A stretch of 64,000 nt of DNA from Geodermatophilus pulveris (GCF_900188375.1 NZ_FZOO01000012.1:62001-126000), one strand, 5' to 3'; positions 25,901 through 37,488 are shown, numbered from the stretch's first letter. Translations and numbers: made by a program. The notes: generated by a model from the sequence alone, not told the origin.

Positions 25901-26273
25901 GGGGCGCACGCTGGTCCGCGACTGGGCCAGCGACGTCGCCCTCTACCTGCAGGCCGAGTCCTCGCTGTGGCTGGGCGGGGAGGACGACTGGACCGCGGCG
26001 GCGGAGTCGCTGCTCCCCTACCGCGGCCGGCAGGCGGTGCTCGGCACGCCGTCGCTCACCCTGGGCGCCTACGACGAGCTGCTCGGCCGGCTCGCCGAGC
26101 GCTGCGGCGACCTCGACGCGGCCGGCCGGTGGTGGCGGGCCGCCCGCCGGGAGGGCGCGGAGGTGGGCTCACCGCACCAGGTCGCCCTGGCCGAGTCGCA
26201 CCTGGGCCGGGTGGCGGCTCAGAGGGTCGTGGCGCGGCCGCCGTCCACGGGGATGACCGCGCCGGTGACGTAG
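22905..26273 (+). CDS. SARP/AfsR-type regulator with BTAD, AAA ATPase and TPR-like region
   Basis: 1122 residues from the GTG at 22905. Residues about 1-95 are an OmpR-like winged helix (V-R-Y-R-V-L-G-P-L-E-V start, G-G-A-K-P-R-A-L-L-A-L-L-L, A-H-V-S-H-L-R-R-V-L), about 100-245 the BTAD domain (L-D-R-A-L-Q-L-W-R-G-E-P-L and D-E-L-G-I-D-P-G-P-E-L), about 280-450 an AAA_16 ATPase with G-E-A-G-I-G-K-T-R and V-V-L-D-D-L-Q-G-A-D, and the last 500 a helical TPR-like sensor region. Large SARPs of this kind activate secondary-metabolite genes, often after ATP or partner binding. No biosynthetic cluster is nearby; the divergent FAD oxidase is the likely target. Its 3' end overlaps the convergent SDR by 55 bases. 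Confidence 0.9.
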   Translation: MRYRVLGPLEVEDDAGRAVDVGGAKPRALLALLLAEPGRVVGVDRIIAALWGDTPPPAVTGTLQAHVSHLRRVLEPARGPRQPPTVLLTRPPGYLLQAGAAELDSLRFARLVDEGDRAVSGGEPARGVALLDRALQLWRGEPLPELGDLPSAATDRLRLTELRVRARERRCDALLATGRPDAAVTDLEHLVVEHPLRERLWARLVTALYAADRQADALDAVRRCTDRLRDELGIDPGPELRDLERAVLRQDPRLTERVPRPVLSVVPAPASLPATAPDADELVGRQAELAALRAVAEQAAGGRPGVVVLDGEAGIGKTRLAGAAADTARAAGWSVAWSRCADDAGAPALWPWTQVLEQLGQEQLALPAEDAVGDADAARFGLFQDLRARLAATAAPRPVLVVLDDLQGADTTSVALLALLARHLPAVPLLVVVTVRTVGEELSGAVVDCLARLAREPACTRLRLGGLGTDDVAALLAARLGSVGDRSLAAAVHDRTGGNPFFVGELSRWMVGAHDLHLDSVPVPPSVGEVLRARLDRLPPATRTVLELAAVAGREVGIDLLEAAGTPAEEALTALDPAVAAGLVVEGTRPWSWRFAHALVQEVLAGDLPALRRARLHARLGEALERRLPTTADDEQVERLAHHYVAALPVTGPGPARLWSAAAARTARARLAHGEAAVHTRRALDLLDPGAPDAARTRHDLLTALGSDLLRSGQLMEAREVVAEAITVARQLGDRQCLAEAAAVWGSVTLWNWRPHGVVDDDMVALLDDLVAERPDDDPMTARLLGTLGVELAFGPDDRGVRAARRAVELARRTGDPELLGRTLNNFSLAVWGRPGAAELRLAAADETLELAGSGLPRRTEFTAHLHRAAVRLHLGDLAGFEADHAQARRLAVSLGGPEVRPHVLWQAGGLAWLRGDAARAEELTTEAYERFRRVTPHARHAYAAHQFTLRRADSRQGDALPLLVETGDEGSPLLQEMAVLAAAESGDLAEARRLRARWGRTLVRDWASDVALYLQAESSLWLGGEDDWTAAAESLLPYRGRQAVLGTPSLTLGAYDELLGRLAERCGDLDAAGRWWRAARREGAEVGSPHQVALAESHLGRVAAQRVVARPPSTGMTAPVT

Positions 26274-26986
26274 GCGCCGGCCCGGCTGGCCAGGTAGACC
26301 ACGACGCCGGCCATGTCGTCGGGGCGGCCGATGCGGCCCAGCGGGGACGACGCGGCGATCTCCGCGCCGCGCGCGGCCAGCGTGGCGGCCATCATCCTGG
26401 ACTCGAACGGCCCCGGGGCGACGGCGTTCACGGTGATCCGCCGCGGTCCGAGCTCCTTGGCCAGCACCCGGGTCAGGTGGTGCACGCCGGCCTTGCTCGC
26501 CGAGTAGGAGAACGTCGGCAGGGACGGCGCGTGCAGCCCGTCGATGCTGCCCACGTTGACCACCCGGGCCGGGTCGTCGTCGGTGCCCGCGGCCTCCAGC
26601 AGCGGCAGGCACGCCCGGGTGAGGAAGAACGGCGCCTTGAGGTTGAGGTCGAGCACCTTGTCCCAGGCCGCGGCGGGGAACTCGGCGAACGGCGCGCCCC
26701 AGGTGGCCCCGGCGTTGTTGACCAGCACGTGCAGCCGCTCCTCGCGGCGGCCCAGCTCGGCGGCCAGCCGGCGGCACTCGTCCTCGGTGGAGACGTCGGC
26801 GGGGATCGACGCGACCCGGCCGTGGCGCGACAGCTCCGCGACCGCGGCCTCGCCGGCGTCGGGCTTGCGGGAGCTGACGTAGACCGAGGCCCCGGCCTGC
26901 AGCAGGCCGCGGGCCATCATCAGGCCGATGCCGCGGGTGCCGCCGGTGACCAGGGCGACCTTGCCGGTCAGGTCGAACAGGTCCAC
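26219..26986 (-). CDS. SDR-family oxidoreductase
   Basis: 255 residues from the GTG at 26986 (an AGGG lies about 9 bases upstream; the GTG at 26995 is an alternative). V-T-G-G-T-R-G-I-G is the cofactor loop, V-N-N-A-G-A follows, Ser in V-G-S-I-D-G and Y-S-A-S-K complete the active site, and V-D-G-G closes the classical fold. It resembles FabG/gluconate 5-dehydrogenase-type classical SDRs that use NADPH (S-S-R-K after strand 2). Its end overlaps the end of the convergent SARP gene. Substrate unknown. Confidence 0.88.
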   Translation of the reverse strand: MDLFDLTGKVALVTGGTRGIGLMMARGLLQAGASVYVSSRKPDAGEAAVAELSRHGRVASIPADVSTEDECRRLAAELGRREERLHVLVNNAGATWGAPFAEFPAAAWDKVLDLNLKAPFFLTRACLPLLEAAGTDDDPARVVNVGSIDGLHAPSLPTFSYSASKAGVHHLTRVLAKELGPRRITVNAVAPGPFESRMMAATLAARGAEIAASSPLGRIGRPDDMAGVVVYLASRAGAYVTGAVIPVDGGRATTL

Positions 26987-27036
26987 AGCGGGCACCCTAG
27001 CCGCGCCCGGTGGGCGGCCTGTGCCAGCCTCGCCCC

Positions 27037-28302
27037 ATGAGCGCACCCACCGCCGACACCGCCGTCCTGGGCGCGACCAGCGAGGTCGGCCCGCTGCGCA
27101 CCGTGCTGCTGCACCGCCCCGGCGCCGAGCTGCGCCGGCTGACGCCGCGCAACAACGACCAGCTGCTCTTCGACGGCGTGCCCTGGGTGCCGCGGGCGCA
27201 GGAGGAGCACGACGCCTTCGCCGCCGAGCTGACCGCGCGCGGCGTCGAGGTGCTCTACCTGGACCGGCTGCTCACCGAGGTGCTGGACACCCCCGCCGCG
27301 CGGGCCGAGCTGGTCGCCGCCGCCGTCGACGACCCCCGGCTGGGCGCCACGCTGCGGCGCACCGCGGCCGCGCACCTGGCCGACCTGGCCCCCGCGGACC
27401 TCGCCCGCGCCCTGGTCGGCGGGGTGGCGCACGACGAGCTGCCCGGCGCGCGCGGCCTGTCCTGGGAGCTCATGGACCGCACGGACTTCGTCGTCCGCCC
27501 GCTGCCCAACCTGCTGTTCACCCGGGACTCCTCGGTGTGGGTGGGCGACGAGGTGGCGGTGACGTCGCTGGCGATGCCCGCCCGGCACCGGGAGAGCACC
27601 ATCACCGCGGCCGTCTACGCCCACCACCCGCGGTTCGCCGGCGCCGAGCAGCTCTACGACGCCTCGCTGGAGCACCTGGAGGGCGGCGACGTGCTGCTGC
27701 TGGCCCCGGGGGTGGTGGCCGTCGGGGTCGGCGAGCGGACGACGCCGGGCGGCGCGGAGCGGCTGGCCCGGCGGGTGTTCGCCCGCGGGCTGGCGCACAC
27801 GGTGCTCGTCGTCCCGATCGCCCAGCAGCGGGCGACCATGCACCTGGACACCATCGCCACGATGGTCGACGTCGACGCCATGGTCATGTACCCGGCCGTG
27901 GCCGACTCGCTGGTCGCCTGGACGGTCACCGCGGGGGCAGGTGGGGCCGATCGGATGGCCGACGACGGCACCGACCTCGTGGTCCGCGGGCCCGCACCGT
28001 TCGTGACCGCCGCGGCCGCCGCCATGGGCATCGACCGGCTGCGGGTCATCGACACCGGCCTGGACCCGGTCACCGCCGAGCGCGAGCAGTGGGACGACGG
28101 CAACAACACCCTCGCGCTGGCGCCGCGGATGGCGGTGGCCTACGAGCGCAACACGGTCACCAACGCCGCGCTCGAGGCGGCCGGCATCGAGGTGGTGCGC
28201 ATCGCGGGCTCCGAGCTCGGCAGCGGCCGCGGCGGGCCGCGGTGCATGTCCTGCCCGGTGACCCGCGACCCCCTGCCGCCACCGCAGCCGCCCGAGGCAT
28301 AG
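27037..28302 (+). CDS. arcA: Arginine deiminase
   Basis: 421 residues. Family motifs appear in order: F-T-R-D-S-S substrate loop, H-L-E-G-G-D-V with catalytic Glu and Asp region, M-H-L-D-T with catalytic His, and the C-terminal nucleophile Cys403 in [10 protein letters not shown]. It hydrolyses arginine to citrulline and ammonia. The usual partners arcB (ornithine carbamoyltransferase), arcC (carbamate kinase) and arcD are not adjacent, so it may supply citrulline or ammonia for acid or nitrogen balance rather than an ATP-yielding pathway here; that is inference. Confidence 0.93.
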   Translation: MSAPTADTAVLGATSEVGPLRTVLLHRPGAELRRLTPRNNDQLLFDGVPWVPRAQEEHDAFAAELTARGVEVLYLDRLLTEVLDTPAARAELVAAAVDDPRLGATLRRTAAAHLADLAPADLARALVGGVAHDELPGARGLSWELMDRTDFVVRPLPNLLFTRDSSVWVGDEVAVTSLAMPARHRESTITAAVYAHHPRFAGAEQLYDASLEHLEGGDVLLLAPGVVAVGVGERTTPGGAERLARRVFARGLAHTVLVVPIAQQRATMHLDTIATMVDVDAMVMYPAVADSLVAWTVTAGAGGADRMADDGTDLVVRGPAPFVTAAAAAMGIDRLRVIDTGLDPVTAEREQWDDGNNTLALAPRMAVAYERNTVTNAALEAAGIEVVRIAGSELGSGRGGPRCMSCPVTRDPLPPPQPPEA

Positions 28303-28321
28303 GGGGCGGCGCGGGAGGCAG

Positions 28322-29830
28322 TCAGAGGCGCTGGGCGAGACGGTGGTAGGCGGCGCTCCAGCGCAGCTCCTGGGCCAGCGAGCGGCGGGTGGTGGCGCCG
28401 TCGATGAGCACCAGCTCGGTGGCGAACACCTCGGCCAGGTCGGTGAGCTCGTCGGCGCCGACGGCGGTGGACAGCACCGTGTGGTGCGGGCCGCCGGCGG
28501 TCAGCCAGCCCTCGGTCGCCGTCGGGAAGTCCGGCCGCGGCTGCCACACCGCCCGGGCCACCGGCAGGTTCGGCAGCGGCTCGCCGGGCGTCACGACGTC
28601 GACCTCGTTGGCCACCCAGCGGAACCGGTCGCCCAGGTCGCACCAGCCGACGACGACGCCCGCGCCCGGCGCCGCGGTGAACACCAGCCGGGCCGGGTCC
28701 TCGCGGCCGCCGATCGACAGCGGGTGCACCTCGACCCGCGGCCGGTCGCCGGCGATGGTCGGGCAGACCTCCAGCATGTGCGCTCCCAGGATCCGCGGCG
28801 TCCCGGTGAGGTCGTAGGTGTAGTCCTCCATGAACGAGGTGCCGCCGGGCAGCCCGGCCGCGGCGACCTTGAGCACCCGCAGCAGCGCCGCGGTCTTCCA
28901 GTCGCCCTCGCCGCCGAAGCCGTAGCCGTCGGCCATCAGCCGCTGGACGGCGAGGCCCGGGAGCTGGCGCAGCCCGCCGAGGTCCTCGAAGTTCGTGGTG
29001 AACGCGGTGAAGCCGCCGTCGGTGAGGAAGCCGCGCAGGGCCGCCTCGAGGCGGGCCTGGTAGCGCACCGCCTCGTGCCGCGGCCCGCCGGGCCGGCAGT
29101 CGTCGGCCCACGCGTAGAGGTCGCCGTACTCCTCGACGAGGGCGTCGACGGCCTCGTCCTCGACGGCGTCGACCACGGCGACCAGGTCGTTGACGCCCCA
29201 GGTGTTCACCGACGTGCCGAACCGGATCTCGGCCTCGACCTTGTCGCCCTCGGTCACCGCGACGTCGCGCATGTTGTCGCCGAAGCGGGCCAGCCGCATC
29301 GACCGCGCCGCACCGGCTGCCACCGCCGCGCGGGCCCACGACCCCACCCGCGCGCGGACCCGCGGGTCGGACACGTGGCCGGCCACCGTCGTCCGCGGCA
29401 CGCGCAGCCGGGTGAGCAGGAACCCGTACTCCCGGTCGCCGTGGGCGGCCTGGTTGAGGTTCATGAAGTCCATGTCGATCGTCGCCCAGGGCAGGGCGGC
29501 GTCGGCCTGGGTGTGCAGGTGCAGCAGCGGCCGCTGCAGCGCACCGAGCCCGGAGATCCACATCTTCGCCGGGGAGAAGGTGTGCATCCAGGTGACGACG
29601 CCGGCGCAGGCCGGGTCCTCGTTGGCCTCGCCGATCGCCCGCCGGATCGCCGCGGCGTCGGTGAGCACCGGCTTCCACACCACCCGCACCGGCACCTCGG
29701 CGGCCGCGTCGAGCGCGGCGGCGACCCGCCGGGACTGCTCGGCGACCTGCCGGAGGGTCTCCTCGCCGTACAGCCCCTGGCTGCCGGTCAGGAACCAGAC
29801 CTCGTGCCCGGCGAACGGGTCCGTGCGCAT
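28322..29830 (-). CDS. araA: L-arabinose isomerase
   Basis: 502 residues, the usual length. It starts with E-V-W-F-L-T-G-S-Q-x-L-Y-G, and has [11 protein letters not shown] near residue 90 and [10 protein letters not shown] in the active-site region; Glu and His metal ligands are in place (M-E-D-Y-T-Y and the late H-P-L-S-I-G-G). It converts L-arabinose to L-ribulose. It is the last gene of the kinase-epimerase-isomerase operon, 11 bases behind araD. Confidence 0.96.
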   Translation of the reverse strand: MRTDPFAGHEVWFLTGSQGLYGEETLRQVAEQSRRVAAALDAAAEVPVRVVWKPVLTDAAAIRRAIGEANEDPACAGVVTWMHTFSPAKMWISGLGALQRPLLHLHTQADAALPWATIDMDFMNLNQAAHGDREYGFLLTRLRVPRTTVAGHVSDPRVRARVGSWARAAVAAGAARSMRLARFGDNMRDVAVTEGDKVEAEIRFGTSVNTWGVNDLVAVVDAVEDEAVDALVEEYGDLYAWADDCRPGGPRHEAVRYQARLEAALRGFLTDGGFTAFTTNFEDLGGLRQLPGLAVQRLMADGYGFGGEGDWKTAALLRVLKVAAAGLPGGTSFMEDYTYDLTGTPRILGAHMLEVCPTIAGDRPRVEVHPLSIGGREDPARLVFTAAPGAGVVVGWCDLGDRFRWVANEVDVVTPGEPLPNLPVARAVWQPRPDFPTATEGWLTAGGPHHTVLSTAVGADELTDLAEVFATELVLIDGATTRRSLAQELRWSAAYHRLAQRL

Positions 29831-29841
29831 CGTCGCGGTCC

Positions 29842-30522
29842 TCACTGTCCGTAGACGTTCTGGTAGCGGGCGTAGAGGGAGTCGACGTCGGCCTGCGCGA
29901 TGGGCAGCGGCTCGCCGAGCTGGCGGGACAGGTGCACGGTGCGGGCGACGTCCTCGGTCATCACCGCGGCCTTGACCGCGGCCTCCGCCGACGGGCCGAT
30001 GGTGAAGACGCCGTGGTTCTGCATGAGCACCGCCGGCGAGCGCGACCCGCGCAGCGTGCCGACGATGCCCCGGCCGATCGAGTCGTCGCCGATGAGGGCG
30101 AACGGGCCGACCGGGATGGGGCCGCCGAACTCGTCGGCCATCGCGGTGAGCACGCACGGGATGGGCTCCGCCCGCGCCGCCCAGGCGGTGGCGTAGGGGC
30201 TGTGCGTGTGCACCTGGCCGCCGACCTCGGGCATGTGCCGGTAGACGTACGCGTGCGCGTCGGTGTCGCTGGAGGGCTTCTTCACGCCGTCGACCGCGGT
30301 GCCGTCGAGGTCGCAGACGGTGATGCCCTCCCAGGTGAGCCCGTCGTAGCGGACGCCGCTGCCCTTGATGACGAACAGGTCCTCCCCGGGCACCCGCTCG
30401 GAGACGTTCCCGGCGGTCCAGGTGACCAGGCCGTTGCCGGTGAGCTCGGCGTGCAGGGCGGCCACGCGCTCGCGCTGCGCCCGGTGGGTGCCCCGCTCGG
30501 TCCGGGTCGGGGTTGCGGTCAT
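29842..30522 (-). CDS. araD: L-ribulose-5-phosphate 4-epimerase
   Basis: 226 residues. Class II aldolase fold: T-A-G-N-V-S near residue 36, phosphate-binding [12 protein letters not shown], zinc ligands in H-T-H-S and the later Q-N-H-G-V-F. It turns L-ribulose 5-phosphate into D-xylulose 5-phosphate, feeding the pentose phosphate pathway. Its start overlaps the kinase stop by 4 bases, so translation is coupled. Confidence 0.95.
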   Translation of the reverse strand: MTATPTRTERGTHRAQRERVAALHAELTGNGLVTWTAGNVSERVPGEDLFVIKGSGVRYDGLTWEGITVCDLDGTAVDGVKKPSSDTDAHAYVYRHMPEVGGQVHTHSPYATAWAARAEPIPCVLTAMADEFGGPIPVGPFALIGDDSIGRGIVGTLRGSRSPAVLMQNHGVFTIGPSAEAAVKAAVMTEDVARTVHLSRQLGEPLPIAQADVDSLYARYQNVYGQ

Positions 30523-32183
30523 GCCGGCTGCTCCTCGGTGGGGGTGGTCTCGGTCTCGGTCGCCCGCGGCCCGGCCCGCCCGTGGCCGGTGCCCACGTGG
30601 GCCACGGCGGCCCGCTCGACCGGGAGCCCGGCGACGTAGCGCTGCACGAACGCGTCGAAGCCCGCGACGTCGGCCGGGTCGGGCTGCACGGTGTGCAGGC
30701 CGGTGCCGGTGAAGACGGCCGTGTCCAGGTACTCGGCCAGGCCCTGGCCCGGCGCGCGCCGGGTGGCGAAGGCGGCCAGGACGGCGATCCCCCAGGCGCC
30801 GCCCTCGGCGGCGACGTCCCCGACGGACACCGGGGTGTCGATCGCGGCGGCCAGGAAGCGCTGCCCCACGCCCCGGGTCCGGAACAGGCCGCCGTGGGCG
30901 AACATCCGGTCCAGCTGCACCCCCTCGGCGTGCAGGACGTCCATGCCGATCCGCAGCGTGGCCAGCGACGCGAACAGCTGCGCCCGCATGAAGGTGCCGA
31001 GGTCGAAGCGGCTGTCCGGGGGGCGCACGAACAGCGGCCGCCCCTCCTCGAGGTCGGTGATCGGCTCCCCGGAGAGGTAGTTGTACGCCAGCAGCCCGCC
31101 GGCGTCGGCGGCTCCGTCGAGGGCGGCGGTGAACAGCACCTCGAACACCGTCGACGGGTCGGCCTCGGACCCGAGCGCCCGGGCGAACTCGGTGAACAGG
31201 CCGGCCCAGGCGTCCAGCTCACTGGCCCCGTTGTTGCAGTGCACCATGGCCACCGGGTCGCCGGCCGGCGTGGTCACCAGGTCCAGCTCGCGGTGCGCGC
31301 GGCCGAGCTCGCGCTCGAGCACGACCATGGCGAAGATGCTCGTCCCAGCGGAGACGTTGCCGGTGCGCGGGGCGACCGAGTTGGTCGCGACCATCCCCGT
31401 GCCCGCGTCCCCCTCGGGCGGGCACAGCGGGGTGCCGGGGCGCAGCCGCCCGGTCGGGTCCAGCAGCCGCGCGCCCGCCTCGGTGAGCTCCCCGGCCGGC
31501 TCGCCGGCGGACGCGATCCGGGGCAGCAGGCGGGCGAGGGCCAGCCCGGCCCCGGCCTCGGCGGCCAGCCGGTCGAACCGGTCCAGCAGCGGCGCGGAGT
31601 ACCCGCCCGTGGCGGCGTCGATCGGGAACATGCCGCTGGCGTCACCGACGCCGAGGACGTGCTCGCCGGTGAGCTGCCGGTGCACGTAGCCGGCCAGGGT
31701 GGTCAGGGAGTCCAGCCGGCCGACGTGCTCCTCGCCGTCCAGGACCGCCTGGTAGAGGTGCGCGACGCTCCACCGGTGCGGGATGTTGACGCCGAACTCC
31801 GCGCTGAGCCGCTCGGCCGCCCGGCCGGTGTCGGTGTTGCGCCAGGTGCGGAACGGCGTGAGCAGCTCGCCGTCGGCGCCGAAGGCGAGGTAGCCGTGCA
31901 TCATCGCCGACACGCCGAGCGCCCCCACCCCCGCCAGCTCGGCGCCGTGGCGTCGCCGCACGTCGTCGGCGAGGGCCGCGACGGCCTGCTGCACGCCGGC
32001 CCAGACGGCCTCCAGCGAGTACGTCCACCGCCGGTCGACGAACTGGTTCTCCCAGTCGGAGCTGCCCACCGCGAGCGGGGCGTGGTCCGGGCCGACGAGC
32101 ACCGCCTTGATCCGCGTCGAGCCCAGCTCGATCCCCAGCGCCGTGCGTCCTGCGGTGACCGCCCCGCCGGCGTCCGTCGTCAT
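30519..32183 (-). CDS. araB: FGGY-family ribulokinase
   Basis: 554 residues. N-terminus [13 protein letters not shown] is the FGGY phosphate-1 loop; further motifs are [13 protein letters not shown], and the C-terminal domain with G-G-L-F-R-T-R-G-V. It is the FGGY kinase found with araD and araA in actinobacteria and differs from the E. coli AraB subtype, so the name rests largely on context. It should phosphorylate L-ribulose. It is the first gene of the catabolic operon, 31 bases downstream of the LacI gene, with the operator 8 bases before its ATG. Confidence 0.9.
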   Translation of the reverse strand: MTTDAGGAVTAGRTALGIELGSTRIKAVLVGPDHAPLAVGSSDWENQFVDRRWTYSLEAVWAGVQQAVAALADDVRRRHGAELAGVGALGVSAMMHGYLAFGADGELLTPFRTWRNTDTGRAAERLSAEFGVNIPHRWSVAHLYQAVLDGEEHVGRLDSLTTLAGYVHRQLTGEHVLGVGDASGMFPIDAATGGYSAPLLDRFDRLAAEAGAGLALARLLPRIASAGEPAGELTEAGARLLDPTGRLRPGTPLCPPEGDAGTGMVATNSVAPRTGNVSAGTSIFAMVVLERELGRAHRELDLVTTPAGDPVAMVHCNNGASELDAWAGLFTEFARALGSEADPSTVFEVLFTAALDGAADAGGLLAYNYLSGEPITDLEEGRPLFVRPPDSRFDLGTFMRAQLFASLATLRIGMDVLHAEGVQLDRMFAHGGLFRTRGVGQRFLAAAIDTPVSVGDVAAEGGAWGIAVLAAFATRRAPGQGLAEYLDTAVFTGTGLHTVQPDPADVAGFDAFVQRYVAGLPVERAAVAHVGTGHGRAGPRATETETTPTEEQPA

Positions 32184-32190
32184 CCGTTGA

Positions 32191-32204
32191 TGTTAGCGCT
32201 AACA
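32191..32204 (-). promoter_or_regulatory. LacI-type operator before araB
   Basis: TGTTAGCGCTAACA, a perfect 14-base palindrome with the central CG step of LacI-family sites. It lies in the 31-base gap between the LacI gene and araB, 8 bases from the araB start. It matches the site before the sugar-binding gene (37558-37571) at 13 of 14 positions. Confidence 0.85.
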
Positions 32205-32214
32205 ACGGCCGGCG

Positions 32215-33261
32215 TCACACCCCGGCGTGCGCCGCCCCGGCCGGCACCGGACCGCTGCTCGCGCGCACCAGGAGCACCGGCGGGACCGGCTCGAGGGACA
32301 GCTCGCGCCCCTCGAGGCGGGCGAGCACCAGCTGCACCGCCCGGCGGCCGAGCTCGGCGAAGTCCTGCCGGACCGTCGTCAGCGGCGGGGTCAGGTACGG
32401 CGCCTCGGGGAGGTCGTCGAAGCCGGCCACGCTGACGTCCACCGGGACGTCCAGCCCCTCCTCGTGCAGGGCGGCGAGCAGGCCCAGGGCCATCTGGTCG
32501 TTGGCGGTGAACACCGCGGTGATGTCCTCCCCCGCGCGCCGGCGGGCTGCGAGCCGGCGGCCGGCCTCGTACCCGGAGGACGGCGTCCAGTCGCCGTGCA
32601 GGCACGCCGGGATCGGGACGCGGGCGCAGGTCAGCTCCGCCTCCCAGCCGCGGATGCGGTCCCGCGACTCCTGGGAGTCGGCCGGGCCGGTGACGTGGTG
32701 GACGGTGCGGTGCCCGAGGTCGAGCAGGTGCCGGGTGGCCAGCCGCGCGCCGGCGACCTGGTCCACGCCGACCGCCGGCTCCTCCACCGCCCCGCCGCTC
32801 TGCACGGTGACCAGCGGGAGGGGGGCGTGCACCAGGTGCAGGGCCTCGGCCGCGTCGTCGTAGGTGGCCAGCGCCAGGACGGCGTCGACGGACTGGGCGA
32901 CGAACCGGTCGACGGCGTCGTGCATCGCCTCCGCCGTGGCCTCGTCGAGCACGGTCACCGCCAGCGAGTACCCCGCCGCCCGCGCCGCCTGTTCCAGGCC
33001 GACCAGGGTCTGCGCCGGGCCGTACTGGTTGATGTTCACCGCCACGAACCCGAGGGTCCGCGTCGAGCCGGTGACCAGCGCCCGCGCGGCGGTGTTGGGC
33101 CGGTAGCCCAGCTCCCGGATGGCCCGCTCGACGCGCTCGCGGGTCTGCGGGGCGACGTTGGGGTGCCCGTTGACGACCCGGGAGACCGTCTGGTGGGAGA
33201 CGCCGGCGCGAGCCGCGACGTCGGACATGACCAGTGCTCGGCTCGCCCCCTCGGGCTCCAC
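32215..33261 (-). CDS. LacI-family regulator of the arabinose genes
   Basis: 348 residues. I choose the GTG at 33261, since AGGAGG lies 7 bases before it; a GTG at 33267 would be only one base from that site. The LacI helix-turn-helix is at residues about 9-35 (M-S-D-V-A-A-R-A-G-V-S-H-Q-T-V-S-R-V-V-N), followed by the hinge helix Y-R-P-N-T-A-A-R-A-L and a periplasmic-binding-like sensor domain. It lies between the ABC importer and the ara operon, and palindromes stand in front of both, so it probably represses them until arabinose or a derivative binds. Confidence 0.9.
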   Translation of the reverse strand: MEPEGASRALVMSDVAARAGVSHQTVSRVVNGHPNVAPQTRERVERAIRELGYRPNTAARALVTGSTRTLGFVAVNINQYGPAQTLVGLEQAARAAGYSLAVTVLDEATAEAMHDAVDRFVAQSVDAVLALATYDDAAEALHLVHAPLPLVTVQSGGAVEEPAVGVDQVAGARLATRHLLDLGHRTVHHVTGPADSQESRDRIRGWEAELTCARVPIPACLHGDWTPSSGYEAGRRLAARRRAGEDITAVFTANDQMALGLLAALHEEGLDVPVDVSVAGFDDLPEAPYLTPPLTTVRQDFAELGRRAVQLVLARLEGRELSLEPVPPVLLVRASSGPVPAGAAHAGV

Positions 33262-33319
33262 CGTCACCCCTCCTGCGTCGAGGAGCCGGCCCGTTGCCGC
33301 CTCACCGGGTGCGCGCCGG

Positions 33320-33348
33320 GCGGCCCCGCGGGTGCACCGCGGGGCCGC
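33320..33348 (-). terminator. Strong hairpin after the sugar ABC importer operon
   Basis: GCGGCCCCGCGG (33320-33331) pairs perfectly over 12 bases with CCGCGGGGCCGC (33337-33348) around a 5-base loop. It lies 9 bases past the permease stop on the minus strand and so should end the importer transcript before the LacI gene. No U-tract. Confidence 0.75.
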
Positions 33349-33356
33349 TCCGGGCG

Positions 33357-34618
33357 TCAGCGGGACGCGCCGGCGCGCCGCTTGTTGTAGACGTCGAAGG
33401 CGACGGCCAGCAGCAGCACCAGGCCCTTGATCACCGACTGGATCTGGCTCTCGACACCCATGAGCTGCATGCCGTTGCTCATGACGGCCATGATCAGGCC
33501 GCCGACCATGGCACCGACCACGGTGCCGACACCGCCGGTGACGGCCGCGCCGCCGATGAAGGCGGCGGCGATGGCGTCGAGCTCGAACATGTTGCCGGCG
33601 CTGGGCTGGGCACCGTTGGACCGGGAGGAGAAGACGATCCCGGCGATCGCGGCCAGGAAGCCCATGTTGACGAAGATCCAGAAGTTGACCGCCCGGACCT
33701 TCACCCCCGACAGCGTGGCTGCGGCCAGGTTGCCGCCGATGGCGTAGACCTGGCGGCCGAAGACGCTGCGCTTGGTGATGACCCCGTAGGTCAGGATCAG
33801 CACGGCCAGGATGACCAGCACGATCGGCAGGCCGCGGGAGTGCGCCAGCTGCCAGGCGAAGGCCATGACGACGGCCGCCACGAGGACGATCTTCACGACG
33901 AAGAACGGGAAGGACTCGACCGGCTGGGAGTAGCGGATGCGGGCGATGCGGCTGCGGTACTGGCTGACCGCGTAGCCGGCGACGGCGATCGCGCCGATCA
34001 GCAGGGTGAAGGCGTCGTACCCGTTGCCACCGAGCAGGCCGTTGAGGAAGCCGTTGGCGATCCGGCCGTACTCCTGGGGGAACGGCGAGAGCGAGATGTT
34101 GCCGAGCACCTGCTGCGCCAGCCCGCGGAACAGCAGCATGCCGGCGAGGGTGACGATGAACGCCGGGATGCCGACGTAGGCGACCCAGAAGCCGTGCCAG
34201 GCGCCGATCACGATGCCGGTGGCCAGCGCGGCCACCACGCCGACCCACCATGGCTGGCCCTGCTGGATGACCAGCACCGCCGAGACGGCCCCGGTGAGCG
34301 CCACGACCGATCCGACCGACAGATCGATGTGCCCGGCGATGATCACGATGACCATGCCGATGGCCAGGATCAGGATGTAGCTGTACTGCAGGACGATGTT
34401 CGTGACGTTGTTCGGGGACAGCAGCGTCCCGTCGGTCAGCACCGTGAACAGCGCGATGATGGCCACGAAGGCGATGTAGATGCCGCTGGTCCGCAGGTTG
34501 CTGGTCAGCAGCGCGCGGACGTCGCTGGTACCGGTGTGCAGCGCGACGGCGGGCGCGACGTCCTTGGGGGCGGTCGCCGTCTGGGCCTCCGGCTCCGACG
34601 ACGGGGGCACGGTCCTGG

Positions 34619-34622
<4 letters not shown>
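33357..34622 (-). CDS. Monosaccharide ABC transporter permease (GguB/MmsB-XylH type)
   Basis: 421 residues with about 10 hydrophobic helices after a 40-residue cytoplasmic lead. [14 protein letters not shown] is the typical BPD_transp_2 signature, and [12 protein letters not shown] and [13 protein letters not shown] follow. The extended middle between helices is usual for the XylH/GguB group. It overlaps the ATPase stop by 4 bases and is the last gene of the importer. Confidence 0.92.
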
Positions 34623-36157
<1,535 letters not shown>

Positions 36158-36327
36158 GGGACCTCGTCGTCCATGTCGTCGGCGCCGGACGCGGCGCCCG
36201 CGGGTGGTCTGTGGAGTGTGCGCCCCGTGGGTCGGGTCGGCCAGGGGCGTGCGGTGCGGTCCGGGTGGTGCCGGCCGGGCCCGGCAGCCTGTGCTGCCGG
36301 GCCCGGCCGGGTCTCGGGGGGAGGGGG
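36158..36327 (-). other. 170-base spacer inside the importer operon
   Basis: GC-rich sequence with imperfect inverted GCCGGGCCCGGC-like stretches (about 36270-36310, GGCCGGGCCCGGCAGC then GCTGCCGGGCCCGGCC) just past the binding-protein stop. The two arms pair nearly perfectly, so this hairpin probably stops part of the transcript and gives more binding protein than ATPase and permease. Confidence 0.5.
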
Positions 36328-37488
36328 TCAGTCGGCCTGGCCGCTGGCGACCTCGTCGGCCGTCCAGTAGCCGGAGTCGATGAGCACCGACTGGATGTCG
36401 TCGGCGAACACCGTCTCGACCGGCAGCAGGTAGGACGGGACGACCTTGACGCCGTTGTCGTAGGTCTCGGTGTCGTTGGCCTCCGGCTCGCCGCCCTCCG
36501 CGAACGCCGCGGCGGCCTCGACGGCCTGCTCGGCCAGCAGGCGGGTGTCCTTGAAGATCGTGGAGCTCTGGACACCGTCCTGGATCAACTTGACCGAGGC
36601 GATCTCGGCGTCCTGACCGGTGACGACCGCCATCGGGTTGCCGGCGTCGAGCGTCGGGCCGTAGCCGGCGTTGGTCAGCGCGGTGATGATGCCGCGGGAC
36701 AGGCCGTCGTACGGCGACAGGACGCCGTCGACGCGGGAGCCGTCGTTGTACGTGGAGGTCAGCAGGTCCTCCATGCGCCGCTGGGCGGTCTCCTGCTGCC
36801 AGCGCAGGATGGCGGCCTGCTCGATGCTGGTCTGGCCGGACTTGACGACCAGCGTGCCGTCGTCGATCAGCGGCTGCAGGACCGACATGGCGCCATTGAA
36901 GAAGAAGAAGGCGTTGTTGTCGTCCAGCGAGCCGGCGAACAGCTCGATGTTGAACGGGCCGGTGGCGGTGCCCGCCGAGCCGTCCTCGTTCTGCAGACCC
37001 AGCCCGCGCAGCAGGGCGTTGCCCTGCGCGACGCCGACCTGGAAGTTGTCGAAGGTGACGTAGAAGTCGACGTTCTCGCTGTCGCGGATCAGCCGGTCGT
37101 AGGAGACCACCGGGATGTTCTGGCTGGCCGCGGTCTCCAGCTGGCCGGCCAGCGCGGTCCCGTCGATCGCCGCGATGACGAGGATGTCGGCACCCTGGGT
37201 GATCATCGAGTCGATCTGCTGCAGCTGGGTGGGGATGTCGTCGTTGGCGAACTGCAGGTCGACGGTGTAGCCCGCGCCCTCCAGCTGCTCCTGCACGTTC
37301 GCGCCGTCGGCGATCCACCGCTCGGAGGTCTGCGTCGGCATCGAGACGCCGATGGTCAGGTCCTCCGGCGCGGCACTGCCACCAGCGCCCGCACCACCGC
37401 CGCCGCCACCGGCGCCCTCGCCGCCACAGGCCGCCAGGGTCAACGCCATGCCGGCGCTGAGGGCGGCGAAGCCGAGCTTCTTGCTCAC
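36328..37488 (-). CDS. Sugar-binding lipoprotein of the monosaccharide importer (ChvE-like)
   Basis: 386 residues from GTG with GGAGGAG upstream. Signal peptide with lipobox L-A-A-C and Cys21, then a Gly/Ala-rich linker (residues about 22-38) typical of actinobacterial lipoproteins. The mature domain starts with [13 protein letters not shown], then [11 protein letters not shown], matching the ChvE/XylF group that binds arabinose, xylose, glucose or galactose. The LacI-type operator lies 70 bases upstream. L-arabinose as ligand follows from the ara context. Confidence 0.9.
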   Translation of the reverse strand: MSKKLGFAALSAGMALTLAACGGEGAGGGGGGAGAGGSAAPEDLTIGVSMPTQTSERWIADGANVQEQLEGAGYTVDLQFANDDIPTQLQQIDSMITQGADILVIAAIDGTALAGQLETAASQNIPVVSYDRLIRDSENVDFYVTFDNFQVGVAQGNALLRGLGLQNEDGSAGTATGPFNIELFAGSLDDNNAFFFFNGAMSVLQPLIDDGTLVVKSGQTSIEQAAILRWQQETAQRRMEDLLTSTYNDGSRVDGVLSPYDGLSRGIITALTNAGYGPTLDAGNPMAVVTGQDAEIASVKLIQDGVQSSTIFKDTRLLAEQAVEAAAAFAEGGEPEANDTETYDNGVKVVPSYLLPVETVFADDIQSVLIDSGYWTADEVASGQAD

